In this document: piece by piece, positions 23,378 to 34,466 of the stretch
Layout of the letters: every line of letters begins with the position of its first letter
Numbering within the stretch: position 1 is the stretch's first letter
DNA from: Acidobacteriota bacterium
GTDB taxonomy: Bacteria > Acidobacteriota > Thermoanaerobaculia > Gp7-AA8
Assembly (NCBI GenBank): GCA_021781455.1
Contig: JAJXWV010000019.1
Coordinates: 1-40,034, forward strand
Length of the DNA: 40,034 bases
Reading direction: 5' to 3'
The notes under the pieces: generated by a model
The model's input: only the letters and a program-made list of their open reading frames with translations
What the model was told of the DNA's origin: nothing
Databases searched by the model: none
Translations under genes and position numbers: made by a program

Positions 23378-23433
23378 GGGCGCAGTTGCGCTGCGCCGTG
23401 GAGCTTTCGTTGCGGCGCAGCGCAGCTGCGCCC
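23378..23433. repeat. 20-bp inverted repeat GGGCGCAG...
   Basis: The arms at 23378-23397 and 23414-23433 are inverted (GGGCGCAG...GCTGCGCC and GGCGCAGC...CTGCGCCC) with about one mismatch and a 16-nt centre. Three unrelated palindromic elements therefore lie side by side in the 407-bp gap at 23069-23475, which has no gene. Confidence 0.65.
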
Positions 23434-23475
23434 TACAGGGAACGTCCGGCGGCTGCGCGCGGGCCGCCCGCACTC

Positions 23476-24606
23476 CTATCCGAAGCGCGTCACCACGAAG
23501 GCGATGTCGTCCTTGAACTCTTCGGTCGAGGCGAAGCCGTTCACGTCGTCGAAGATGGCGTCGTAGACCGCTTCCAGGGACGCCTCGCGGCAGCGCTCCA
23601 GGATCGAGGCCACGCGATCGATCGAGTAGAACTCCCCGCCGGCGGTGCGGCGGTCGGTCAGGCCGTCGGTGTAGACGAAGAGCGTGTCGCCGGATTCGAC
23701 CTTCAGGGCGTGCTCTTCGAACGACATGTCCGGCATCGCCCCTAACAGGTTGCTCGGGTCCTCGAACACTGCCGTCCTCCCTCGCTCGCGCTGGTAGAGC
23801 AGGAACGGCGGATGAGCGGCATTGGCATAGACCAGATGTCCCTCTTCGTCGATGCGGAACAGCTGCGCGGTGGCGAACTGCGTCGGCAGGCTGACCGTGA
23901 AGAAGAAGTCGTTGAGACGTCGCATGAAGTCGGCCAGCGACGACTGCGGATCGGCCTCCGTGTGGATGTAGCTCTTCAGCAGCGAGACCAGGATCGCCGC
24001 CGGAAGCCCGTGTCCGGAGACGTCGGCCACGAAGAGGTACATGAACCGGTCGAGCAGGAAATAGTCGTAGAAGTCGCCCGACAGCGCCTCGCTCGGGATG
24101 TACGCCGACCGGATCTCGATGCGCGGCCCGAGGAACATCCGCTGCGGGACCAGCGCCTCCTGCACGCGACGGGCGATCTGCAGGTCCCGCGTCATCTGCT
24201 GGTTCATCATGCGCAACTGGTCCTGGTAGGCCTTCATTCGCAGCAGCGCCCGCAACCGGGCGATGAGAATCTCGACGTCCGATCCCTTCGTGACGAAGTC
24301 GTCGGCGCCGGAACCGAGGCCCTCGACCACGTGCTCCGCGGAATCGGCTCCGGTCAGCATCAGCAGGGGAATGGTCTGCAGCTGCGGGTCGGCCTTCGCC
24401 AGTCGCGCCACTTCGAACCCGTCCATGCCCGGCATGCGGTAGTCGACGACGATGGCGTCGGGGATGACGTCGCGGGCCAGGCGCAGCCCCTCCTCACCGG
24501 ACAGCGCCGGCACGATGTCGAAGCCACGCCGTTCCAGGAGCCGCCGCGTCACGGCGACATCCGTGGCGTTGTCGTCGATCAGGACGATCCGCTGCCGTTG
24601 GTCCAT
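23476..24606 (-). CDS. Receiver-domain PP2C (RsbU/SpoIIE-type) phosphatase
   Basis: A 376-aa cytoplasmic signalling protein. Residues about 5-122 are a receiver domain with D11-D12, phosphoacceptor D55 in VVDYRMPG and the conserved Lys in FVTKGSD. A helical linker (about 123-160) precedes the PPM phosphatase domain, with EALSGDFYDYF, VADVSGHGLPAAIL, the AAHPPFLL segment and YTDGLTD, all carrying the metal-binding Asp residues. Family members are switched by phosphorylation of the receiver and dephosphorylate an anti-sigma-factor antagonist (STAS protein) in partner-switching control. No STAS or anti-sigma kinase gene is adjacent. CATAAT 14 nt before the ATG may be the -10 element. Confidence 0.9.
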   Translation of the reverse strand: MDQRQRIVLIDDNATDVAVTRRLLERRGFDIVPALSGEEGLRLARDVIPDAIVVDYRMPGMDGFEVARLAKADPQLQTIPLLMLTGADSAEHVVEGLGSGADDFVTKGSDVEILIARLRALLRMKAYQDQLRMMNQQMTRDLQIARRVQEALVPQRMFLGPRIEIRSAYIPSEALSGDFYDYFLLDRFMYLFVADVSGHGLPAAILVSLLKSYIHTEADPQSSLADFMRRLNDFFFTVSLPTQFATAQLFRIDEEGHLVYANAAHPPFLLYQRERGRTAVFEDPSNLLGAMPDMSFEEHALKVESGDTLFVYTDGLTDRRTAGGEFYSIDRVASILERCREASLEAVYDAIFDDVNGFASTEEFKDDIAFVVTRFG

Positions 24607-24620
24607 CGGGTTGGCGCCAG

Positions 24621-24626
24621 ATTATG
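24621..24626 (-). promoter_or_regulatory. Candidate -10 box (CATAAT) of the PP2C gene
   Basis: CATAAT on the minus strand ends 14 nt before the ATG at 24606 and about 17 nt from the heptad array starting at 24643. Confidence 0.35.
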
Positions 24627-24642
24627 CGAAAAACCCACCAAA

Positions 24643-24749
24643 GAGTGCTGAGTACTGAGTGCTGAGTACTGAGTAAAACCTGCCGAGACGCCCACTCAGC
24701 ACTCAGCACTCAGTACTCAGCACTCAGTACTCAGCACTCAGTACTCAGC
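24643..24749. repeat. Inverted heptad array with conserved loop
   Basis: The left arm alternates GTGCTGA and GTACTGA (24645-24674). The right arm has eight ACTCAGC/ACTCAGT units (24694-24749). The loop begins AAAACCTGCCGA, nearly the same as in the array at 26993-27068. Confidence 0.9.
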
Positions 24750-24770
24750 ACTTCGCCTCACGCCCCGTAG

Positions 24771-24776
24771 TACGCT
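24771..24776 (+). promoter_or_regulatory. Candidate -10 box (TACGCT) of pth
   Basis: TACGCT ends 9 nt before the ATG at 24786. No Shine-Dalgarno sequence is seen. This is a weaker example of the short-leader pattern. Confidence 0.25.
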
Positions 24777-24785
24777 TCGGTCTCA

Positions 24786-25403
24786 ATGAAAGTGATCATC
24801 GGCCTCGGCAATCCCGGGGCGGGCTACGAAAACACGCGCCACAACGCCGGCTGGATGGTCGCCGACGCGTTTGCGCGCAAATTTCGCATCGAAGTCACCA
24901 GACATGAGAAGGAATCGTTTACCGGGAGCGGCCGGGTGGCCGGAGGGAGCGTCCTCGTGGCCAGGCCGCAGACGTTCATGAATCTCTCCGGCGACGCTGT
25001 GAAGCTGCTCACCAACGCCTACGCGGAATCGCTCGACGATCTGATCGTGGTGTACGACGACATCGACCTTCCGCTGGGGAAGCTGCGCATCCGTCCGAAC
25101 GGGTCGGCGGGGACGCACAACGGCATGCGCTCGATCGTGGCTTCGCTTGCGAGCGAGCGATTCGCACGCCTACGATTCGGCGTGCGCGGTGCTGACTATT
25201 CGGAAGGGCCCCGGCTCCGCGACTATGTCCTCGACGACTTCACGGCCGAGGAAGCGCCGATCGTGGAGCGGTCGATCGGACGGGCCGTCGATGCGCTGGT
25301 GCTGTTCGCGCGCGGCGATCTGCGCCGGGCCATGAACGAGTTCAATCGCGATCCAGAGGATGCGCCGGCCGCGGCGGATCAGGAGAAAGAGCCCAGACCA
25401 TGA
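24786..25403 (+). CDS. pth: Peptidyl-tRNA hydrolase
   Basis: A 205-aa cytoplasmic enzyme that releases tRNA from peptidyl-tRNA dropped by stalled ribosomes. The N-terminus VIIGLGNPGAGYENTRHNAGW carries the catalytic His20 and the conserved Asn residues; PQTFMNLSG, the substrate-gate VYDDIDLPLGKLRIR and GSAGTHNGMRSI follow in the expected order. A charged tail of about 15 residues after the family core is unusual but harmless. Its stop overlaps the start of the MoxR-like ATPase gene by 4 nt (ATGA), so the two are translationally coupled although their functions look unrelated. Confidence 0.93.
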   Translation: MKVIIGLGNPGAGYENTRHNAGWMVADAFARKFRIEVTRHEKESFTGSGRVAGGSVLVARPQTFMNLSGDAVKLLTNAYAESLDDLIVVYDDIDLPLGKLRIRPNGSAGTHNGMRSIVASLASERFARLRFGVRGADYSEGPRLRDYVLDDFTAEEAPIVERSIGRAVDALVLFARGDLRRAMNEFNRDPEDAPAAADQEKEPRP

Positions 25404-26986
25404 ACGTGCACACAGTCGGCGAGTTGCGCGCCGCCGGTTACAAAGTCCGCTCGGTGAAGGACGAGATGCGCTCGAACCTCCTCGCCCGGATCGCGCAGGG
25501 CGAGAACACGTTTCCCGGCATTCACGGATACGAGCGCACGGTCATCCCGGCCATTCACAACGCCATCCTGTCGAAGCACGACATCATCCTGCTCGGGCTT
25601 CGAGGGCAGGCCAAGACGCGCATCCTCCGCTCGCTGACGATGCTTCTCGACGAGCGCATCCCGGTGGTGGAAGGCTGTGAGATCAACGACTCGCCGTTCG
25701 ACCCGACCTGCAAACGCTGCCGCCGGCTGGCCACCGAGAAGGGCGAGGATCTGCCGATCGCCTGGATTCCGCGCGATCAGCGCTATCGCGAAAAGCTGGC
25801 GACGCCCGACGTCACGGTGGCGGACCTGGTGGGCGACATCGATCCGATCAAGGCCGCCAACCAGCGCCTCACGTATGCGGACGAAGAGGTCATCCACTAC
25901 GGGATCATTCCGCGCACCAATCGCGGCATCTTCGCCATCAACGAGCTGCCCGACCTTGCTCCGCGCATCCAGGTGGCGCTGCTCAACATCCTCGAGGAGC
26001 GCGACCTGCAGATCCGCGGCTTCCCGGTGCGCATTCCCATGGACATCGTCCTGGTCTTCAGCGCCAATCCGGAGGATTACACGAGCCGCGGCAACATCAT
26101 CACACCGCTCAAGGACCGCATCGACTCGCAGATCCTGACGCACTACCCCCAGAGCGTGGACGTGGCGCGCAAGATCACCGAGCAGGAGGCCTGGCTCGAC
26201 CGCGAGCAGGGAGCGAAGGTCGAGATGCCGCAGTACGTCAGCGACCTCATCGAGAGCGTCGCCTTCGTGGCCCGTGAGTCGGAGCTCGTGGACCAGTCCT
26301 CGGGGGTCTCCGCCCGGCTGACCATCGCCGCGCGTGAGCTCCTGCACTCGAACCTGGAGCGCCGCGCCGCCCTGACCGGCGACAAGCGCGTCTTTCCGCG
26401 GCTGTCCGACCTGGCCATGCTCCTGCCGGCCATCACCGGAAAAGTGGAGATGGTTTACGAAGGCGAGCAGCAGGGCGCCGAGGTCGTGGCCCGCAAGCTC
26501 ATCGGAATGGCCACCGCGAAACTGTTCGCGTCGAAGTTCCCGCCGGTCGAGCGCGCCGGCCAGCAGCGAGCCGAGCGCGAGCGGCGCTCCATGATCGACG
26601 AGGACGACCCCGACGACGCCTTCGCCAGTCGCCGCGCCACACAGAGAAAGAAACAGCCGGAGCCGCCGCAGCGCGAGGAGAAACCCGATCAGAAGCCGGA
26701 GCCGAACTACGACGCCATCCTCAGCTGGTTCGCCAGCGGCAACCGCATCACCGTGTCCGACGAGCAGCCGTTCGCCGAGTACTTCGCAGAACTGAACAAG
26801 GTGCCGAAGCTCGCCGAGACTGCACAGAAGTATGTGCATCCCACGAGCGAGTACGAGCTCGCGTTCTGGATGGAGATGATCCTCGAAGGGCTGCACCAGG
26901 CCCTGCGCCTGGCGCGCGAGGACCTCGACTCGACCATCACCTTCCACGAGCTGATGAAGTTCAACATGCTCCGCACGGTGCGGTGA
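25400..26986 (+). CDS. MoxR / magnesium-chelatase-I-like AAA+ ATPase
   Basis: A 528-aa cytoplasmic ATPase. The AAA+ module (about 35-380) has the Walker A variant GLRGQAKTR, a cysteine pair C-K-R-C near residue 104 that is unusual for the family, Walker B AINELPDL, the sensor VFSANPEDYTSR and the ITPLKDRIDSQI arginine-finger segment. A charged linker rich in E, R, K and P (about 395-440) leads to a C-terminal helical domain of about 90 residues. Such ATPases work with a VWA-domain partner as metal-chelatase-like or chaperone complexes, and a VWA gene lies 682 bp downstream. The start overlaps the pth stop by 4 nt. Confidence 0.85.
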   Translation: MNVHTVGELRAAGYKVRSVKDEMRSNLLARIAQGENTFPGIHGYERTVIPAIHNAILSKHDIILLGLRGQAKTRILRSLTMLLDERIPVVEGCEINDSPFDPTCKRCRRLATEKGEDLPIAWIPRDQRYREKLATPDVTVADLVGDIDPIKAANQRLTYADEEVIHYGIIPRTNRGIFAINELPDLAPRIQVALLNILEERDLQIRGFPVRIPMDIVLVFSANPEDYTSRGNIITPLKDRIDSQILTHYPQSVDVARKITEQEAWLDREQGAKVEMPQYVSDLIESVAFVARESELVDQSSGVSARLTIAARELLHSNLERRAALTGDKRVFPRLSDLAMLLPAITGKVEMVYEGEQQGAEVVARKLIGMATAKLFASKFPPVERAGQQRAERERRSMIDEDDPDDAFASRRATQRKKQPEPPQREEKPDQKPEPNYDAILSWFASGNRITVSDEQPFAEYFAELNKVPKLAETAQKYVHPTSEYELAFWMEMILEGLHQALRLAREDLDSTITFHELMKFNMLRTVR

Positions 26987-26992
26987 ACCGAA

Positions 26993-27068
26993 GTGCTGAG
27001 TACTGAGTGCTGAGTACTGAGTAAAACCGGCCGATCGCACACTCAGTACTCAGCACTCAGTACTCAGC
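26993..27068. repeat. Inverted heptad array, sister of 24643-24749
   Basis: The left arm alternates GTGCTGA and GTACTGA (26993-27022). The loop starts AAAACCGGCCGA. The right arm has four ACTCAGT/ACTCAGC units (27041-27068). It begins 6 nt after the ATPase stop. Confidence 0.9.
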
Positions 27069-27080
27069 ACTGCTCGGGCG

Positions 27081-27086
27081 TAGGAT
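27081..27086 (+). promoter_or_regulatory. Candidate -10 box (TAGGAT) or overlapping RBS
   Basis: TAGGAT ends 6 nt before the ATG at 27093. The AGGA inside it is also at a good Shine-Dalgarno spacing (7 nt), so the sequence alone does not tell which role it has. Confidence 0.3.
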
Positions 27087-27092
27087 TGAGAC

Positions 27093-27530
27093 ATGCCGAA
27101 GGTGACAGCCGATATCCCGAACGAGCTTTCGCGCCAGATCGACCGGATCATCCGAGACGGGTGGTTCCCCGATCAGGAGACCGTGCTGCGCGAGGCCCTC
27201 GCGCATTTCGTGGAAGCGAAGTCGTTTCTCGGCGACTCGCCGCGCATGCTGCACCGCTTCGCTGCCGACGCCCTGAATGACTCCAAGCCCGAGGTGGCCT
27301 TGAAGTTCGTCAGCCGAGCCGTGTCGTTGCTGGCCGGCCGCGACGTCACCGATTTCACGCTCTATCAGTCCCTCATCGAGCTTCGCGTGCAGATCCTGCT
27401 GGTTCTCGGCCGGGACAACGACGCCCTCAGCTCGCTCGAGGAGGCGCGGGAAATGCTTCCCAACAACCCGTCGATCCTCAAATGGATCGAGAAGCTCAAC
27501 CGGCAGCGCTTGACGAGTCCTGAGTCCTGA
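27093..27530 (+). CDS. Ribbon-helix-helix protein with TPR-like C-terminus
   Basis: A 145-aa cytoplasmic protein. Residues about 3-42 (VTADIPNELSRQIDRIIRDGWF, then QETVLREALAHFVEAK) match the CopG/ParD-type ribbon-helix-helix DNA-binding fold. Residues about 55-138 form helix pairs resembling tetratricopeptide repeats (ALKFVSRAVSLLAG, LYQSLIELRVQILLVLGR, ALSSLEEAREML). The gene sits between the MoxR-like ATPase and the VWA gene on the same strand and could regulate the module or serve as an adaptor. The stop TGA lies in a heptad unit, and the last residues SPES are encoded by repeat sequence. No toxin gene is adjacent, so an antitoxin role is less likely. Confidence 0.7.
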   Translation: MPKVTADIPNELSRQIDRIIRDGWFPDQETVLREALAHFVEAKSFLGDSPRMLHRFAADALNDSKPEVALKFVSRAVSLLAGRDVTDFTLYQSLIELRVQILLVLGRDNDALSSLEEAREMLPNNPSILKWIEKLNRQRLTSPES

Positions 27531-27665
27531 GTCCTGAGTCCTGAGTCCTGAGTCCTGAGTCTTGAGTGGCGAGTGGCGGACGCTTGCTCCGGAATTTCTA
27601 CTCAGTACTCAGCGCTCAGTACTCAGCACTTCCCACTCAGGACTCAGCACTCAGGACTCAGGACT
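27514..27665. repeat. Large compound heptad array
   Basis: The left arm has about seven GTCCTGA-type units (27515-27567). After 32 nt come ACTCAGT/ACTCAGC/GCTCAGT units (27600-27630) and then, after TTCCC, ACTCAGG/ACTCAGC units (27634-27665). The array spans the end of the RHH gene and reaches within 4 nt of the VWA start. Confidence 0.9.
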
Positions 27666-27668
27666 GCG

Positions 27669-28763
27669 ATGCGTCAACGCTACGGCTATCTCGACCCCGA
27701 CCTGATCCGCCAGCTTCTGGCCGAGATGGGGCTGCGCCGGCTCTTCAACCAGCTGCTGCTGCAGACCGGCGGCGACGTCGAAGAAGCGATGGAGTGGATG
27801 CGCCAGCTTCAGCAGCGCGGATTCATCGACCCCGAGGTCGACCTGGAAGCTTTCTTCGCGCAGCTCGTCGAGGAGAACATCCTCGGCCAGGACGCGAACG
27901 GCAATGTCGTCCTGGCGGCGGGAGGGGAGCGCCAGATCCGCCGCGATGCCCTCGACGAGATCTTCGGCGGCCTGGAGAAGTCGATGACCGGCTATCATTC
28001 CGTCAACGACGCCGGACAGGGAACCGAGCGGCTCACCGAAACGCGGCAATACCAGTTTGGCGACGACCCGATGTCGATCGACTCCATCCACTCCCTCCAG
28101 AATGCGATGAGGCACAACGATCCGTCGGATCCGATCACGATCACCGAAGAAGACCTCGAGGTGTTCGAGACCGAGCACAACTCGAACTGCGCCACCGTGG
28201 TCATGATCGACATCTCCCACTCCATGATCCTGTACGGAGAGGACCGCATCACGCCGGCCAAGAAGGTGGCGCTCGCGCTCACGGAGCTGATCCTGACCAA
28301 GTATCCGAAGGACTCCATCGACGTGCTGCTGTTCGGCGACGAGGCCATCGAGGTGCCCATCTCCCAGATTCCGTACGTGAAGGTCGGCCCTTTCCACACG
28401 AACACGAAGGCCGGCCTCGAGCTCGCCCAGCGCATCCTGCGGCGGCGGCGCCACGCGAACAAGCAGATCTTCATGATCACCGACGGGAAGCCGTCCGCCC
28501 TCCACGAGAACGGACGGCTGTACACGAATTCCTTCGGGCTGGACATGAAGATCGTGAACCGCACTCTCGAGGAAGCGGACCGCTGCCGGCGAGCCGGGAT
28601 TCCGATCACGACTTTCATGCTGGCCACCGATCCGATGCTCGTGAATTTCGTCGAGCAGCTCTCCAAGATCAACCGCGGACGGGCGTTCTACTCCTCGCCC
28701 GACCGGTTAGGCGAGTACATCCTGGCCGACTACATCCGGAATCGGCGGAAGTTCGTGCACTAG
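27669..28763 (+). CDS. VWA-domain protein, chelatase-D/CoxE-like partner of the MoxR ATPase
   Basis: A 364-aa cytoplasmic protein. The N-terminal third is helical and acidic (LLQTGGDVEEAMEWMRQLQQRG). The VWA domain occupies about residues 175-350 with the metal-ion-dependent adhesion site DISHSM, a Thr in TNTKAGLELA and the third-loop Asp in MITDGKPS, so metal binding looks intact. VWA proteins of this sort pair with MoxR/BchI-type ATPases; the ATPase gene is upstream on the same strand. ATG 27669 is preferred since it begins the conserved part. AGGA 5 nt upstream, which could serve as the ribosome site, is itself part of an ACTCAGG heptad. The stop TAG directly touches a palindromic element. 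Confidence 0.87.
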   Translation: MRQRYGYLDPDLIRQLLAEMGLRRLFNQLLLQTGGDVEEAMEWMRQLQQRGFIDPEVDLEAFFAQLVEENILGQDANGNVVLAAGGERQIRRDALDEIFGGLEKSMTGYHSVNDAGQGTERLTETRQYQFGDDPMSIDSIHSLQNAMRHNDPSDPITITEEDLEVFETEHNSNCATVVMIDISHSMILYGEDRITPAKKVALALTELILTKYPKDSIDVLLFGDEAIEVPISQIPYVKVGPFHTNTKAGLELAQRILRRRRHANKQIFMITDGKPSALHENGRLYTNSFGLDMKIVNRTLEEADRCRRAGIPITTFMLATDPMLVNFVEQLSKINRGRAFYSSPDRLGEYILADYIRNRRKFVH

Positions 28764-28869
28764 GAGTGCGGGCGTCCCGCCCGCATGCGCCGGGCGTCTC
28801 GCCCGGCGCCGCTTGCGATTCACCGCGGGACGAGACGTCCCGCGGTTGCGGACGGGACGTCCGCACTCC
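28763..28869. repeat. Triple-hairpin palindromic element at a stop codon
   Basis: The outer arms (28763-28785 and 28847-28869) are a 23-bp inverted repeat with two mismatches (GGAGTGCGG...). Inside are two further palindromes, CGCCGGGCG/CGCCCGGCG and CCGCGGGACG/CGTCCCGCGG. The left end begins at the last base of the VWA stop codon TAG. It may act as a terminator. The remaining 40 bp to the next start show nothing else. Confidence 0.75.
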
Positions 28870-28909
28870 AACCGGAATGTTCGCCGCGGCCTGAGCGGTT
28901 CCGCCTCGC

Positions 28910-30586
28910 GTGCGTAAGTTATTTGCGCTGTTCCTGCTCGCTGCCACCCCGCTTCTCGCCGACGAGACCGTCTGGTGGACAGTGCAGTCCGGCCCTCCGC
29001 AGGCCATCTACGCCACGGTCGGCCCCACTCCGCTCTCGGATCACGGCCTTCACGGCGAGGGGCAGATCATCGCCCTGCTCGACACGGGGGTCGATTTCCG
29101 GATCTGCTATTTCGCCGAGCCGGACGGCGCGATGCCGCCGGTCAACACCGGTTCGCCGACGACAGGCCTCGCCTGGCAGAACGTGGTTCCGTCGCGGCGC
29201 AAGATCATCGCCTACGACTTCCTCTATTCGTGCGACCAGTTTCCCGGACGGACCGGCTGCGATGATCCCGCTGCGATCGACTCGTACGACAAGGCCGGTC
29301 ACGGGACGGTTGCTGCGGCTACGGCCGCGGGCGACAAGGGCACGCCGGTCGTGCATGACCTCGCCGACGGAGTCGCACCGGCGGCGAAGCTGATTGTGCA
29401 GGGGGCCGGATACGTTGGTGGCGACAACTGCTCGCAGCGACCCGGCATCGGCTGCCCGGTGAATCTCACGCCGATCCTCGAGCAGGCCTACAAGCAGGGA
29501 GCGAGGATTGACTCGAATTCGTGGGGCGACCGGCAGGGAACCCCCGCGTGGCTTCCCCCACCGACGGCGAACTATTCGCAATCGGCGCATGACGTCGACG
29601 CCTTCGTCTGGTCGCATCCCGACATGCTCGTGATCTTCAACACCGGGAACTACAGCCACACGGGAGTGCCTCCGGCCAGCAGCCTGTCGGCTCCCGGCTG
29701 TGCGAAGAACACGCTGCAGGTGGGCGGCACGCGCATCACCGGACGCGACAACGACAACTGGCTCACGCTGTTCTCGCTGGTCGGCCCGACGCGTGATGGT
29801 CGCATCAAGCCGGACGTCGTCGGACCGGCCTGGATCACGACGGGTGATCCGTCGGCACAGGACGCCTGCGGCATCTTCTATCAGGGTGGTACGTCGTGGT
29901 CGTCGCCTGCGATCGCCGGGGCGGCAGCACTCGTGCGCCAGTACTACACCGACGGCTTCTATCCGACCGGGTCAGCGACACCGGCGAATGCCATGATTCC
30001 GAGCGCTGCGCTGATGAAGGCGACCATCATCGCCTCGGCTCGCCGCGCCGAGTACCAGCAGCTGAGGCCGGGCCTCGACAGTGCGACTGCCCCCGTACCG
30101 TCGTACCAGCAGGGGTTCGGATTTCCGGTGCTCGACGACGCGCTCTATTTCGCCGGCGATCGCGCCAGGCTCCGCGTGTGGGACGTACCGCTGGCCAGCG
30201 GACTCGTCGAAGGAGCTTCGTCGACGCAGCGAGTGAACGTCGTCGCGGGCACGCCGCTGAAAGTCGTCCTGGTGTGGACCGATCCGGCCGGGGTTCCACG
30301 CAGCGTCTCCGATCCCACTCCCGAACTGGTGAACGATCTCGACCTCCGCGTCACCACGCCCGGCGGAACGGTGATCCTCGGGAACGATTCGCTCCATCCC
30401 GGGCAACCGGACCGCCTCAACAACGTCGAAGCCGTCTCACTGCCCGCTCCGGACAGCGGCACGTACACGATCACGGTCACCGCACACCACCTTGGCGCCG
30501 GTCCCCGGCAGAGTTACGCGCTCGTCATGACCGGAGACATATCGGACGCAGCCACCGGCCGCGTGCGGGCCGTCCAGTCGCGATGA
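28910..30586 (+). CDS. Secreted subtilisin-like serine protease (S8)
   Basis: A 558-aa exported protease. A signal peptide (RKLFALFLLAATPLLA) is followed almost directly by the S8 domain with the catalytic Asp in ALLDTGVDF near residue 58, His in AGHGTVAAATAAG near residue 125, the oxyanion Asn in IFNTGNYSH and the Ser in QGGTSWSSPAIAG near residue 330. A C-terminal beta-sandwich (about 430-540: LKVVLVWTDPAG, LVNDLDLRVTTPGG, GTYTITVTAHHL) resembles the pre-peptidase or P-like domain of secreted proteases. A typical inhibitory propeptide is not evident between signal and catalytic domain. Several cysteines suggest disulfides. The start is GTG 28910. The gene converges on serS with a 9-bp gap. 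Confidence 0.88.
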   Translation: MRKLFALFLLAATPLLADETVWWTVQSGPPQAIYATVGPTPLSDHGLHGEGQIIALLDTGVDFRICYFAEPDGAMPPVNTGSPTTGLAWQNVVPSRRKIIAYDFLYSCDQFPGRTGCDDPAAIDSYDKAGHGTVAAATAAGDKGTPVVHDLADGVAPAAKLIVQGAGYVGGDNCSQRPGIGCPVNLTPILEQAYKQGARIDSNSWGDRQGTPAWLPPPTANYSQSAHDVDAFVWSHPDMLVIFNTGNYSHTGVPPASSLSAPGCAKNTLQVGGTRITGRDNDNWLTLFSLVGPTRDGRIKPDVVGPAWITTGDPSAQDACGIFYQGGTSWSSPAIAGAAALVRQYYTDGFYPTGSATPANAMIPSAALMKATIIASARRAEYQQLRPGLDSATAPVPSYQQGFGFPVLDDALYFAGDRARLRVWDVPLASGLVEGASSTQRVNVVAGTPLKVVLVWTDPAGVPRSVSDPTPELVNDLDLRVTTPGGTVILGNDSLHPGQPDRLNNVEAVSLPAPDSGTYTITVTAHHLGAGPRQSYALVMTGDISDAATGRVRAVQSR

Positions 30587-30595
30587 CCGAGCGGC

Positions 30596-34361
<3,766 letters not shown>

Positions 34362-34367
34362 ATGTCC

Positions 34368-34464
34368 GGTCACCGGGTCACCGGGTCACCAGGTTGCGAG
34401 GTTATGAGGTGAGCCGTCACGACCCATCTGAAGTCACCCGGTGACCCGGTGACCCGGTGACCCG
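34368..34464. repeat. Octad array with drifting units
   Basis: The left arm is six 8-nt units all beginning GGT: GGTCACCG twice, GGTCACCA, GGTTGCGA, GGTTATGA, GGTGAGCC (34368-34415). The right arm, about 34432-34464, is GTCACCC followed by GGTGACCC three times, the inverse of the left units. It fills the space between the MFS gene and the convergent exporter gene. Confidence 0.85.
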
Positions 34465-34466
34465 CT

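Noticed and set aside
27093-27530. Antitoxin of a ParDE-type system
   Set aside because: There is no small toxin gene on either side, and the C-terminus is TPR-like rather than an antitoxin tail.
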